This document shows positions 1 through 10,000 of a stretch of 64,000 nt of DNA, piece after piece. Location of the stretch: positions 248,001 through 312,000 of the forward strand of contig OZ017751.1 of assembly GCA_963969365.1 (NCBI GenBank). Direction: 5' to 3'. Source of the stretch: Asterochloris sp. CNOR1 (taxonomy: Eukaryota; Chlorophyta; Trebouxiophyceae; Trebouxiales; Trebouxiaceae). The notes under the pieces were generated by a model. It was not told where the DNA came from. It did no database searches and saw nothing but the letters and a program-made list of their open reading frames with translations. A program made the position numbers and the translations under genes. Each line of letters starts with the position of its first letter. The first letter of the stretch is position 1.

Positions 1-302
1 TGCTGCACTCTCCTTGCCTGCATTTGCTCAGCATGTGCTGAACTCGGCAGCTGTGCCTGTATTTTTTCAGCAGGTGCTGTGCTGTCTCTTGGCTGCAACT
101 GTGAGCATGTGCTGACCGGTAACTCTGCCTGCGCTTTCCAGCCAGTGTTGTATTCCACACAACTCTGCCTGCGCTTGTCAGCGGGTGCTGCATCAGTCTT
201 ACTAAAAGCATCTGGGGTGTGCCTGGTTGCTGAGCATCAAGGGAGGCTGGAAGCCTTAGGGCTGCCCTGGCACGTGAATCCCTACTGCCCCCCCTGTTGC
301 AG
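1..302 (+). repeat. Intronic, degenerate copies of a splice-acceptor region
   Basis: No exon could be supported here. The stretch holds several diverged copies of a short unit combining a CAG/CCAG acceptor-like motif with GTGCTG or GTGTTG, for example near 70, 139 and 180. The two 30-base segments at about 119-148 and 160-190 are close copies, 41 bases apart. They resemble the acceptor and first bases of the kinase exon that begins at 303, so the region is best read as the intron upstream of that exon, filled with decayed copies of its edge. Confidence 0.45.
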
Positions 303-1134
303 GTGTTGAGGCATAAGTGGGTGAAGAACGGGCCCCTCTGGCAGGAGTCTCTGGCGCTTGACCCCTTTGTTATGCGGGTGCACCCAGTGACAGGCAAGAG
401 ACAATAGCGGCCTTCTGTCCCTTGATGGCTTGGCTGCCACTGCGTCTGTACAACTCACAGCATTCCCCTTTGTAGTTTTGGGAGACACTCTACGACAAGC
501 CAGAAAAGACAATGGCTTTGACCTGCATTGCTGGGATGCCACCATTTTGTAAAATCTCGAACAGCTCCCTTTTGATGGGGGTGCACCTTGTCACATGAGA
601 GTACCCACTGCACGTGGTGACAAGCGCTCTGTTGTGTGCGTTCAAGTCGTGAGCTGGCCTGGCACTGCATCTGGACAACATCTTGAAGCATTCTCGACAC
701 CGTCCTGTCTCAGTTGAGCTGTAGTGCATGGCCTGTTGTTCACACAACCCTTGGTGTCTGCTACAGGTGGCCTGCAGGCTGATGAGCAGGTCGTGCAGGC
801 CCTAGAGCAGCAGGGCGCCCTGCGAGACCGAATTTTGCAGGACCTGGTGCATAACCAGGTCAACAGCCTGACAGCCAGCTATTTCCTTCTGCAACAGGCA
901 TACACTGCCCAGCGCCTAGCTGAAATGCAGAACGGACTGGCTTATAGTGGCCGGAGCAGCATCACCCGCTCACAGTCGGCCAGTGCTGCTCAGCACATGG
1001 CAGCCATGCAGCATGTGGGACTCAGCCAGTCAATAGCAGCCCACCAGCAGCAGCAGAATGAGGACTCCGCCCACACTCTGTGTGTGCACCAGCCCAAGCC
1101 CATGCCAGCCCTAGTCTACACAAGTCAGTTTTAG
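303..1134 (+). CDS. Ser/Thr kinase of the CAMK/AMPK-related type, C-terminal part only
   Basis: Two exons are proposed. The exon at 303-377 (25 codons, phase 0) encodes VLRHKWVKNGPLW, which looks like the last helix of a kinase domain (the H-x-W motif of SnRK, MARK and BRSK kinases). The exon at 778-1134 encodes a segment with RDRILQDL and NSLTASYFLL, typical of the UBA-like domain that follows the kinase domain in AMPK-related kinases. A glutamine-rich tail follows and a TAG stop ends the frame. The kinase catalytic domain lies left of the window, so substrate and exact subfamily cannot be read. The gene is tail-to-tail with SLD5, 194 bases apart. The UBA identification is from memory of family sequences; that both exons belong to one gene is inferred. 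Confidence 0.55.
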
Positions 1135-1328
1135 GAGGACCTGGACGAAAGCTCCACGTGCTTCAGTTTGATCATGCAAAATTGCATTTCATAAATGGTG
1201 TGTGATGTCATTAGGCTGGGGTCACTCTGGTGTCGAAGTCAAGCATTTTCCAGTCTGCTGCTGTCGTAACAGGTGAAAAGGATGGGCCAGAGGCTAACAC
1301 AGGAGCTGTACGACCGCTGGGCCTGACT

Positions 1329-3847
1329 TCAGATGAGCCTGACCCAGCGATCTTTGATCAGGTCCTGGATGGGCTTGTGGCGCACTACATACAGGTCGCC
1401 TTCCCTGAACTCTGCCGTCTCAAGCCTGCACCCCAGGCGCATGCAGCGCTGGATACGCAGCTGATGACTGCTTGATGGGCTTCTCTGGCCTACCAGGGGA
1501 CCCCACCACGCGTAATGTGAATGGCAGCAACCCCGCAGGTGCACACTTTCCATGCAGAGCATGCACACCACAGGGGCCCGTTGTGAGGCCCATCACATTG
1601 TCGGGCTCCAGAAGCGCTTTGCCTATAGGTCATGTGCCCTCTATACAGGCTCTGCAGGTGGGAACTGACAGTGTGTGAAGCATAGGGCTGCAGGCCCCTC
1701 ACCCGTCATCGGTCAGCTCTACAGTGCCCCTGTCGCTCAGCACCAGGCAGAAGACGTGGGCGTCTAGATCAGGCTTGTCCACCATATCTCGCTCCCCACC
1801 CATCAGGCTCTGCTTGGTCAGATCCTGGTACCCCTGCAGCCCCTTGGGAGGAGTTAGATCTGGGGTTTGGTGCGCCTCACGCCAACAGTGCTTTGGATTT
1901 TGGAACACAACGCGAAAAGCTTGCAGCGAGGCTTGCTCTGCCTGAGGCAATGAGCTGCAAACAACTAACATGCATGGATCCAGTATGCAAGTACAACAAC
2001 ATTTCCAGAGCTGAGCTCTGCCTCACGTCGGGGAGACGGTTCAAAACGTTCTCCTTCTGATGCCGCCCAAAGTTGAGGAACTGCTGCTTCGCATATGCCA
2101 GCTCCTGTAGCCAGGGGACACTGATCGTAAACATCATGGATGGGATGTATCACCAAAGAATCAGCCTCAAAGACTGTTCCCATTAGCATTGTATGGTTAT
2201 CTCCAAGACCTAGTCCAGAATTAGCAGCAGACTACACGGCCCTCTTAGAGCAAGCCCAGAAGCGGCCTCTAGCCAGGCCACACTCTGAGAGCAAGGCGAT
2301 GACGCAAGCCATGCCTTCCTCCTTGAGTTGTGCTGGGACCCACCTGAGGTGACAGCCGAGTGTGGACCTCCGGCTCATCCAGAATCCACATGACATGCTT
2401 CTCTATCTTCTGCAGCCGCGTGCGTTGGTACCAGCGCAGCAAGCACTTGACGCGGGTGAGGGCATACTGGCCCATGACTCTGTTCACTTCCATCTCCTGC
2501 TGCTGCTGGTGCAGCGCGATCTGGTCTTCCTGCACCAGAGCAGGCAGAGCTGTCGGCAGCAGCGCTCAGCAGCCGGTTAGGGCAAACTCATACCACTGAA
2601 TGTGCATGCAAAGTCACCCCCCTGCAGCATGGCAGCAGAGCTCTGCATTGGGATCAATGGGTCTGGTGGGAGCATGATAGGGTCAGCTCAGCTCCTGCTG
2701 CAGTGGTGCAGGCCAGTGCAGCTCTCCTGCAGCGGAGCAGGTAGGCCTGTAAGCAGCAGTACGGCGGCGGCATCGCAGGACCAGCTCAGCTCTTGCTGCA
2801 GCTTGCGCAGCGCAATGTGGCCCTCCTGCAGCATGACAGGCAGGCCTGTGAGTAGCAGCATCCCATTGACAGTGGTTCTGAGACAGCCAGGTTTTGAGCC
2901 CCTCCGGCATTCCTGACAGAGCGAGTTGGAGCCCTGCAGCACAACAGGGAGGGCTCTAAGCGGCAGCATTTGGCCCGGAGGATGAGCGGGCACTGAAGCA
3001 TGCTCGATGTGTAATGGTGCCTGCTGCTGGCAGGCAGCTCTCAAGACTGCGCCAGGGCTGAGTTGCTCCTGCTGCTGGGCGTCCTCCTGCAGCTGGGGAG
3101 GCACAGCTCTCAGTAGTGGCATGACCAAACACAGTCAGCTGCGGGCTGTGCTGCTGCTGCTGGTATGCAGCTTGGCAGTCCTCTTCTGCAGCAGGTACGC
3201 GCCGCCTGAAGAGGAGGACTGCCATGTTGCAAACAGCAGCACAGGCTGCCCGTGCATCCCAGTCCAGGCATGAGCTGCGGGGGTGTGCATGCGTGACAAA
3301 GTGAGCAGCACCACCGCGAACTGTCATTGGCTGCAGTCATTGAGCTCATAAGTGAGCAAGGGCTGCAAAAACTGAATGACTGGTTATGTATGCTCAGTGA
3401 AGCAGTTGTGCACCAGCTGAGCTCGCTGAAGCGGCCGTGCACATGCTTCTCCAATTTGCTCATGCCAGCCGCCAGCGAGTTGGGACTTGCCTGTGCTCTG
3501 ATCTGCTCCACAATCATTGGTATGAGGTCTGAAGCATAGTGCAGGATATCTGGGGCGCACTTCTCGTTCTGCCATGCCTGCAGCACTGCAGACAACACTG
3601 CTGAGCTGATTTAAGAGCCCATGTATGCTCTGCTGGCTGTCACCTGAAGCGTAAGATGCACATCGGACCTGACAGTAGGCCGCCAGGCCTCACCCCGCAC
3701 CTGCTTTAGCAGTGTGACATTGCTGTCGTAGGCCACATGCTCCTCAGCAGGGGTGTAGTCCAGCGGCAGTTGGCTATCGAACTGTGATTCGCTTCCAGGG
3801 AACACAGGCTCGCCAGCTGACACGCGGTCCTCTTCGGCATCTGCCAT
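1329..3847 (-). CDS. SLD5: DNA replication complex GINS subunit SLD5
   Basis: Six exons in phase: 3701-3847, 3491-3577, 2344-2529, 2027-2104, 1703-1833 and 1329-1467, giving 255 residues. SLD5 is one of four GINS subunits; GINS joins MCM2-7 and CDC45 to form the replicative CMG helicase in the nucleus. Recognisable family blocks in order are LLKQAWQNEKCAPDIL near residue 45, the long alpha-helical middle with LQKIEKH, then KPDLDAHVF, and the C-terminal B-domain block GDLYVVRH ending in WVRLI. The start is the first ATG in frame and gives an acidic N-terminus before the first conserved helix. Intron 2 uses a GC donor (GCAAGT) and is long. The gene is head-to-head with VPS52. The frame is clean throughout. 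The family assignment is firm; exact boundaries are inferred from splice sites. Confidence 0.92.
2530..3490 (-). repeat. CTG/CAG-rich imperfect repeat filling SLD5 intron 2
   Basis: This 961-base intron is dominated by short imperfect repeats built from CTGCAG, CTGCTG and CAGCAG, on both strands, in units of roughly 60-75 bases. Many units carry an acceptor-like CTGCAG next to a CATGGCAG or CATGACAG motif, resembling the acceptor and start of the flanking exons (2529 downward and 3577 downward). No conserved protein segment was found in any frame. The long open frames on either strand come from the lack of A/T-rich stops in the repeat. Confidence 0.6.
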
Positions 3848-4070
3848 GCTGATGAAGTGCTGGGACTGGTGCTGTTGCCCTTGATGGCAATTATGCAGGC
3901 ACGATCTGCTGCATTCATGTCAATGGCTGATAGTGGGCAATGAGGGCGGGACCCATGGCGGTGGGGGGAGCAGTGCTTGACCGACTTGCTTGACCGGGCC
4001 CTGGATCCCTAGGGGGAGGAGCAGGATCCCAGAACCACTGCTGCTGCCCTCTGAGACAAGAAAATCAACC
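3848..4070. promoter_or_regulatory. Shared upstream region of SLD5 and VPS52
   Basis: The 223 bases between the two divergent ATG codons must hold both 5' UTRs and both core promoters. No clear TATA box is visible. The region is inferred to be a bidirectional promoter from gene orientation only. Confidence 0.4.
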
Positions 4071-7000
4071 ATGACAGCAGTCGTGGAAGGAATGTCGCCT
4101 GCACTGCAAAGTTTTCTGCAGGCTGATGCAAAGGCCACTGCACAGGCACCCCAGGTGAGGCTTGAGAGAACTGATAGTGCAGACCTGCAAGGAGGGCTCC
4201 ACAGCGTTGGAGGTAGCATGCAAGCTGCTCAGTCCAAGTGTGCATGATAGCAATCTCTGCCTTGCAGTATCCTGCATGCAGCACACAGAACGTACCACGC
4301 CTGCATGAATTCATGGTTGCCTCTCCTTCTCAGACAAGCTACATGTGCTGCAGCAGCAGCTGGAGACAGAGGGGGACCTCAAACTGGGCGAGCTGGACAT
4401 CACGACCTCCACACTGAGCCTGGCTGGCATCGAGAACCAGATTGAGCAGTTTGCGGACCACGATGTGCTCAAGGCCATTTTGGATCAGGGCTGTGATGCG
4501 AAGGAGTATGGGCGCCAGTATGAGGGCAAACTGCGCCAGGCAGAGCTGGAGTCCATACAGGACTACATCACTGAGAGCGACAACTTGGCGGTGCTGCATG
4601 AGCAGGTGTGCTGCTTTTGGCTGGCAGTTTTGTGCCCTGTGAGAGGGGGCAGTGGCTCTGACCTGCTTGGGCGAGCATGCCTTCCCAGGCGCCAATCAAC
4701 CTGCGTTCTCGGCGCCCAGGACAAGCAACTGAACAGGCGCAGGTGACCTGTGCTAAGGCAGCAGTGCTATTTTGTGTGAGCAGGGGCGCCAGGACATCAG
4801 CAGCTGTCAAAGCATCCAGATTGAAGGCCATATAGGGCGCCTCAGCAGCTGGTGACCTTGAATTCTGGCGTCCAGAAACTCAAGTCTACTGCCTGATGAT
4901 CAGCGATGACAACAACATCTAGGTATACCGCTGTGCCTACATAGCCGCCAAAGCTAGATCTCGAGCCCGGATGTGCACGCCTGCAGATCAGCAGATTGTG
5001 GCGACCAAACAGGACATGCTGGGCTTCAGCAGCTGAGGGGATCTGTAGTATTACTCCCCAGGCTCATGTCTGCAGATCAGCAGAGGTCCCAGACATGGCA
5101 GAGCTTGTCTGTGCTGTGCCCTGCAGATCAGCAGCTGCGACCACATCCTGGCGACCATGGAGGACATGCTGGGCAAGTTCCAGGCGGACCTGGGGAACAT
5201 TAGCACAGAGATTCGCGCCCTGCAGGAGCAGTCGCAGAGCATGAGCGTGAAGCTCAAGAACCGCAAGGGCACGGAGCAGAAGCTGGGGCAGTTCATTGAC
5301 AGCATTGCCATTCCAGGTAAGCAGGGGTTTCTGGGCTGAGCTCGGCATGTTTCCTACTCAGGGGTGGCCAGACTCAACACAAGTACCAGCTTCAGCTTAT
5401 GAGAAACTTTCAAGGACTAAGAGTGTGTCGCTGGGGCCGGGCTTTGGACAGCATCATTATCTGTGTAAGCAAGGTCTTCGGGACTGTGCTGGTGGGGGTG
5501 CCCGAACAGAAGGGCATGATGAGCTGATCAGGTGCTATGCCCCTGCTGCTGCAGCAGGCACCTTTCTTTTGTTGCCAGGACTGCAGCGCTGCAATGTGCT
5601 GCATATGTGAACTCTATCTTTCTCATGCCTGCAGGGCCGCTGGTTGAGGGGATCATGCAGAGTGAGATTGATGACAGCTTCCAGGAGCAGCTGCTGGCTC
5701 TGCACCGGAAGCTGAACTTTCTGGAGAAGAACGAGGCTGCCCAGTTTTCAGCAGCTTACAGGTCTGCCAGCGCCGGTCCTGTTGTCAGCAGTCTATGTTC
5801 TGCCCCACCTTGCTGCACTGGCCTGGCACACAAAGTGACTTTCCTGAAGCAAACATGGCGGCCCAGTCCTCAACAGACCGCAGCACGTCCAACAGCTCAG
5901 CGTCCAGCAAGGCCTGAGCTCGCAACTTTTCCCCTTTTGAAAGATTCAGGGGAGGTTAACCCTCCAATTGCAGCAGATAAGCAGCGCGTCAATCGCTCTG
6001 CTCATCGCAGGCTCGTTTCTGCCTGTCCCATCACTGGAGGCTTGTGGCCCTTGAACTTGACCAGCTGCAAATCACCTCAGCACACAAGACAATGCAGCGC
6101 TCCTGTTTGAGGAGCAGTTGCACAATTATGCCTGTGTCATGGCCGTGGGCACACGGCCCTAAAGCTGAGAAGCTGCTGGTGAGGGGAAGGGTCAAGGTTG
6201 AGCACTGCCACATGCAGCATTTGTCAACACTGCCATATGAACACTGCCACATGCAGCATTTGTCAACACTGCCATACTCTTGCACTGCAAGGACATGGCC
6301 TATAAGCTGGAGATGCTGTGGCAATGATGGCAGTGGCCAAGGTTGGCCACTGCCTCATGCAGCGTTTGTTCACCAATCTGATTTTGCATTGCAGGGATGA
6401 TGCCCTCGAGCTAATAGCTGCGGAGTTGAGGGAAGTGGCCAGGGCTAAAGATCATCTCGTGCAGCATCGGTTCACGAGCCCGACGCTGCACTGCAGGGAC
6501 GTGGCCCCTGAGCTGGAGAAGCTGCGGGTAAGGGCGGTGGGCAAGGCGCGAGACTGCCTCATGCAGCGCATCTACTCCCTGCGCAAGCCCAAGACCAACA
6601 TCCAGATCCTCCAGCAGAACGTGCTGCTCAAGTGCAAGTACCTGGTGACCTTCCTGCGCCTGCACGGGCGCGAGGTGTTCACAGAGGTCAGAGCGGCGTA
6701 CGTGGATACCCTGTCGCGGGTGCTGTCGTCCCACTTCCGGGCGTACCTGGCGGCCATCGACCGCCTCAAGGTGGGCCGTGGTGCACGCTGTTCGTGCATG
6801 TTGTCAGGGCATATCTGGCGGCCATCGACTGCCTCAGGCTCATACATCGCAGAAATTGCGGGCATCAACTGCCTCGGGCTGATGCATTGCAGGGTGTGCG
6901 GCCATTGACTGCATCAGGCCGATATTTTGCAAGGAGTGCAGAAGCCCATGTTACTCAAGGTGTGCAAAGGCATAGGGTGTTCAGAGGTCTGGGTAGTGTG

Positions 7001-10000
7001 TGTGCACACTTTGTCTTTGGCGCTATTCTTACCCAATCCAGGCGTACTTGGCGCTCACTAACTGCCTCAAGTTGCGAGGTCGCCTGATGGCCCTGCAGGA
7101 GGAGACTGCATCGCAGTCAGATGTGGTAGGCCAGGCAGATGCCCCAGCTGCCTCTGGCGTGATGTCCTTGTTCCAGAGGGCAACGGCCTCATCCCAGGAC
7201 CGGGCCGATGTCTTTGCGCTTGGCGACCGGGCAGCCCTGCTGCACCACCTTGACCAGGCCGCCATCATCCCCCACGTGGCGGACTCTGAGGGGCGTAAGT
7301 ACCCCTTCGAGGTGAGGTTTGGTCTGCACCAGGGCGCTGAGATGCTGCAAGGTGTGCCAGTCCTGCCTGGTATAGATTCCGTCGAAGCGGCTGATGGCAG
7401 CAACAGCGTCTTAGCTAGGGCCAGAGCTTCCTGAAATTCAATGTTACGAGGTCAGAGGGGCACAGGTGCCAGTAAGAGGATGTGCATGAGATCAATGTTT
7501 TTGGAAGATTCTTGAGAGCTCTGTTTGTGGGCAGTGCAGAGCATTTGAAAGGGGCTGGGCAGGATCTGTGCAGTGGTGGAGGGGTGGGAAGGACTCGTGA
7601 AAGGGTGTGCAGCCGCTTTGAAAGGGGTAGAAACATTTGTTTGCCGCCTTCTTTCGCCCGCATGCGATGCCTGATGCGTCGCAGAGCGACAAATTGAAGT
7701 GCTCAGGGTTATGCGCACCTTTGGGATCAGCTTTCATCTGCAGGCCTGAAATGCCACTGTTCAAAGGCAGGTGCTTGCTGCTGCCAAAGTGCCAACAAGC
7801 GGCGAGGAACACTTCTCAATCCTGTATGCAACAGCATGATGCCCCAAGGCTACTGCCTGCTGCATGCAGATACTGTTCCGCAGCGCCAACAAGCTGCTGA
7901 TGGACACAGCCACCTCTGAATTCCTGTTCTGCGCCGACTTCTTCTCTGAGAGCGCCATATTTCATGAGCTCTTCTCAGCCACCCTCAACGCTGTGGAGAC
8001 TGCCCTGGCCACCAGTCTTCAGGTATATATGCCTAATCTGTGGCTGGTCTTAGTAGCCTGTCCGTGGCGGGCGCCTATGCAGGGACAGTGCTCTTGTCCG
8101 TGGCACCCATGCAGCTGCCTGTTGCAATGCCTGCCTGTAGAGGCAGGGCTGTAGAGGCAGCACCGTCTGTGACAAAGAGCATCTCGGCACTGCAGCCTTG
8201 TTACCACCCATTCTGGACTTGTGGCACGCTGGCAGCCGCTGAGCCCTATGGTCCACCCGCAGCAGCACTGCCAGGCACTCAAAATGGCAGCTGCTGTGGC
8301 TGGCTTGCAGGGAACATGCAAGGTTGTCTGCATGCTGTTGGCGACCCGCACCCTTGCTTGTGGCAGCACTGGCTTGCAGGCAAACCCAGCAGCTGTTGTG
8401 GCTTGTATGCAGGAAACATGGGACATTGTGTGCGTGCTGCTGATGATTCGCATCACCCATCACCACCAGCTGGTGATGAACAAGCGGCGCATCCCCTGCC
8501 TTGATGACTATTTTGACCGGGTTAACCTCATGCTGTGGCCACGCTTCAAGGTGCCAGTGTTGCTGGGCTGCCTGCGTCATCCTCATGCTATGCTCGCGCT
8601 TCAGATTGGCTTGCTGCTGAACTGTTGCGCGCTTGCTGCTTTGTGCCTGAGTGCTTGCTGCAGTGGTCAAGTAGGGTGCTGCTGAGTATCACAGGACACG
8701 TGCTGCCTTTTTTAATGCAGCTGTTGTATAGGTCCTGCACGCTCTTGGGGGGTGGTGGCCCCATCTTGCCACCACAGAGGCGGCCACTGTTGGACAGGCT
8801 TGTGCGGCCACTCAGTGCAGCTGGTGCGAATATGGCTGGGTGCAGACCCCATCTGGCATTCAACTGGCTGCATCCTGCCCCCTAAGGTGGTCGCTGGCAG
8901 CGAAGAGGTGAGCTAGTTCACATCCTAACCTAGCTGCCATGCAGGCGCTGTTTGACATCCAGCTGGCCAGCATCAAGCACTACAGCGTGGCCAGCTTCTC
9001 AGAGGACTCCAAGATGCACTTCATCACCTACAGATACGCACAGCTGACTGCCTCCCTGCTTCAGCTCAACACAGACTACCAGGTGGGCACACCTGCCTCA
9101 GCGTTCGCTGTGCAGGAAGGCTGTGCCCTGAAGGAAGCCTGACTGGCTGAGCAGCAGCCCTGTTTGGGGCAGTGCTTGACTTTGCGCTAGGGCACACTGT
9201 AGCAAGACATGCTGGGCTGCCAGCTGCTGCATTGCAGGAGATCCCGCTTGGATCCCATCACGTCATACCCGCATCACAATCACGAGTGACAAGAGCATGC
9301 TTTGTTGGAAGGAACCCATGCTGTGCAGGCAGCTGCTGCCGTACGGGCTGAGTTTTGCAGGCAGACCTCGTGTGCAGGACTTTCAGGCAGGCACCTGCGA
9401 TCAGCAGAGCTCCCTCTGCCTACCAGCAATACGGCAGCAGGTGCTGAGCTGCATTGCTGGTGTTAAGCAGCCACTTGCCGCCGTGCAGGAGGGGCAGCTG
9501 GACCACAACATCGACAGGATGCGCTACACCATGATGGACCTGCTCACCCGCCTGGGCAAAGCGTTCCGCAGCCGCCGCGCCAGCACAGTGTTCAGCATCA
9601 ACAACTTTAACCACGTCGTCACTGTGAGTCTCACCCACTGCAGCTGCCTCCAAGTCACTAATGTAGTTAGTGTGAGACAGCGATGCGTGCCAAGTCCATG
9701 ACTTCAGCACTTGGGTCTGGTGCGGCCCACTTCTCACATGATTCAGCATCATTTTGGGGTGGGTCTTGGCCCTCCCTGAGATGGCACTGCGTTGAAAGTC
9801 CTTATCAACCAAATCTTGTGGCACTGCTACCTCAGGCAACACCCTCTGGGTATGTCATCAACTGGTTGGCGCCTGAGGCAATCAATCGCATACCTGCTGT
9901 CATGAACGTGGCATCCTGCAAACTGCACCTGTGGTCAGTGCACAGTCTGCAGCTGAGGATGCTGCAGCTCGCCTATCGCACCATTATTGCCTGCGGCTGG

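Noticed and set aside
2530-3490. Long open frames in the CTG/CAG-rich SLD5 intron as a possible Gln/Leu-rich gene.
   Set aside because: No conserved segment, and the exon chain of SLD5 joins in phase across it. The frames reflect composition.
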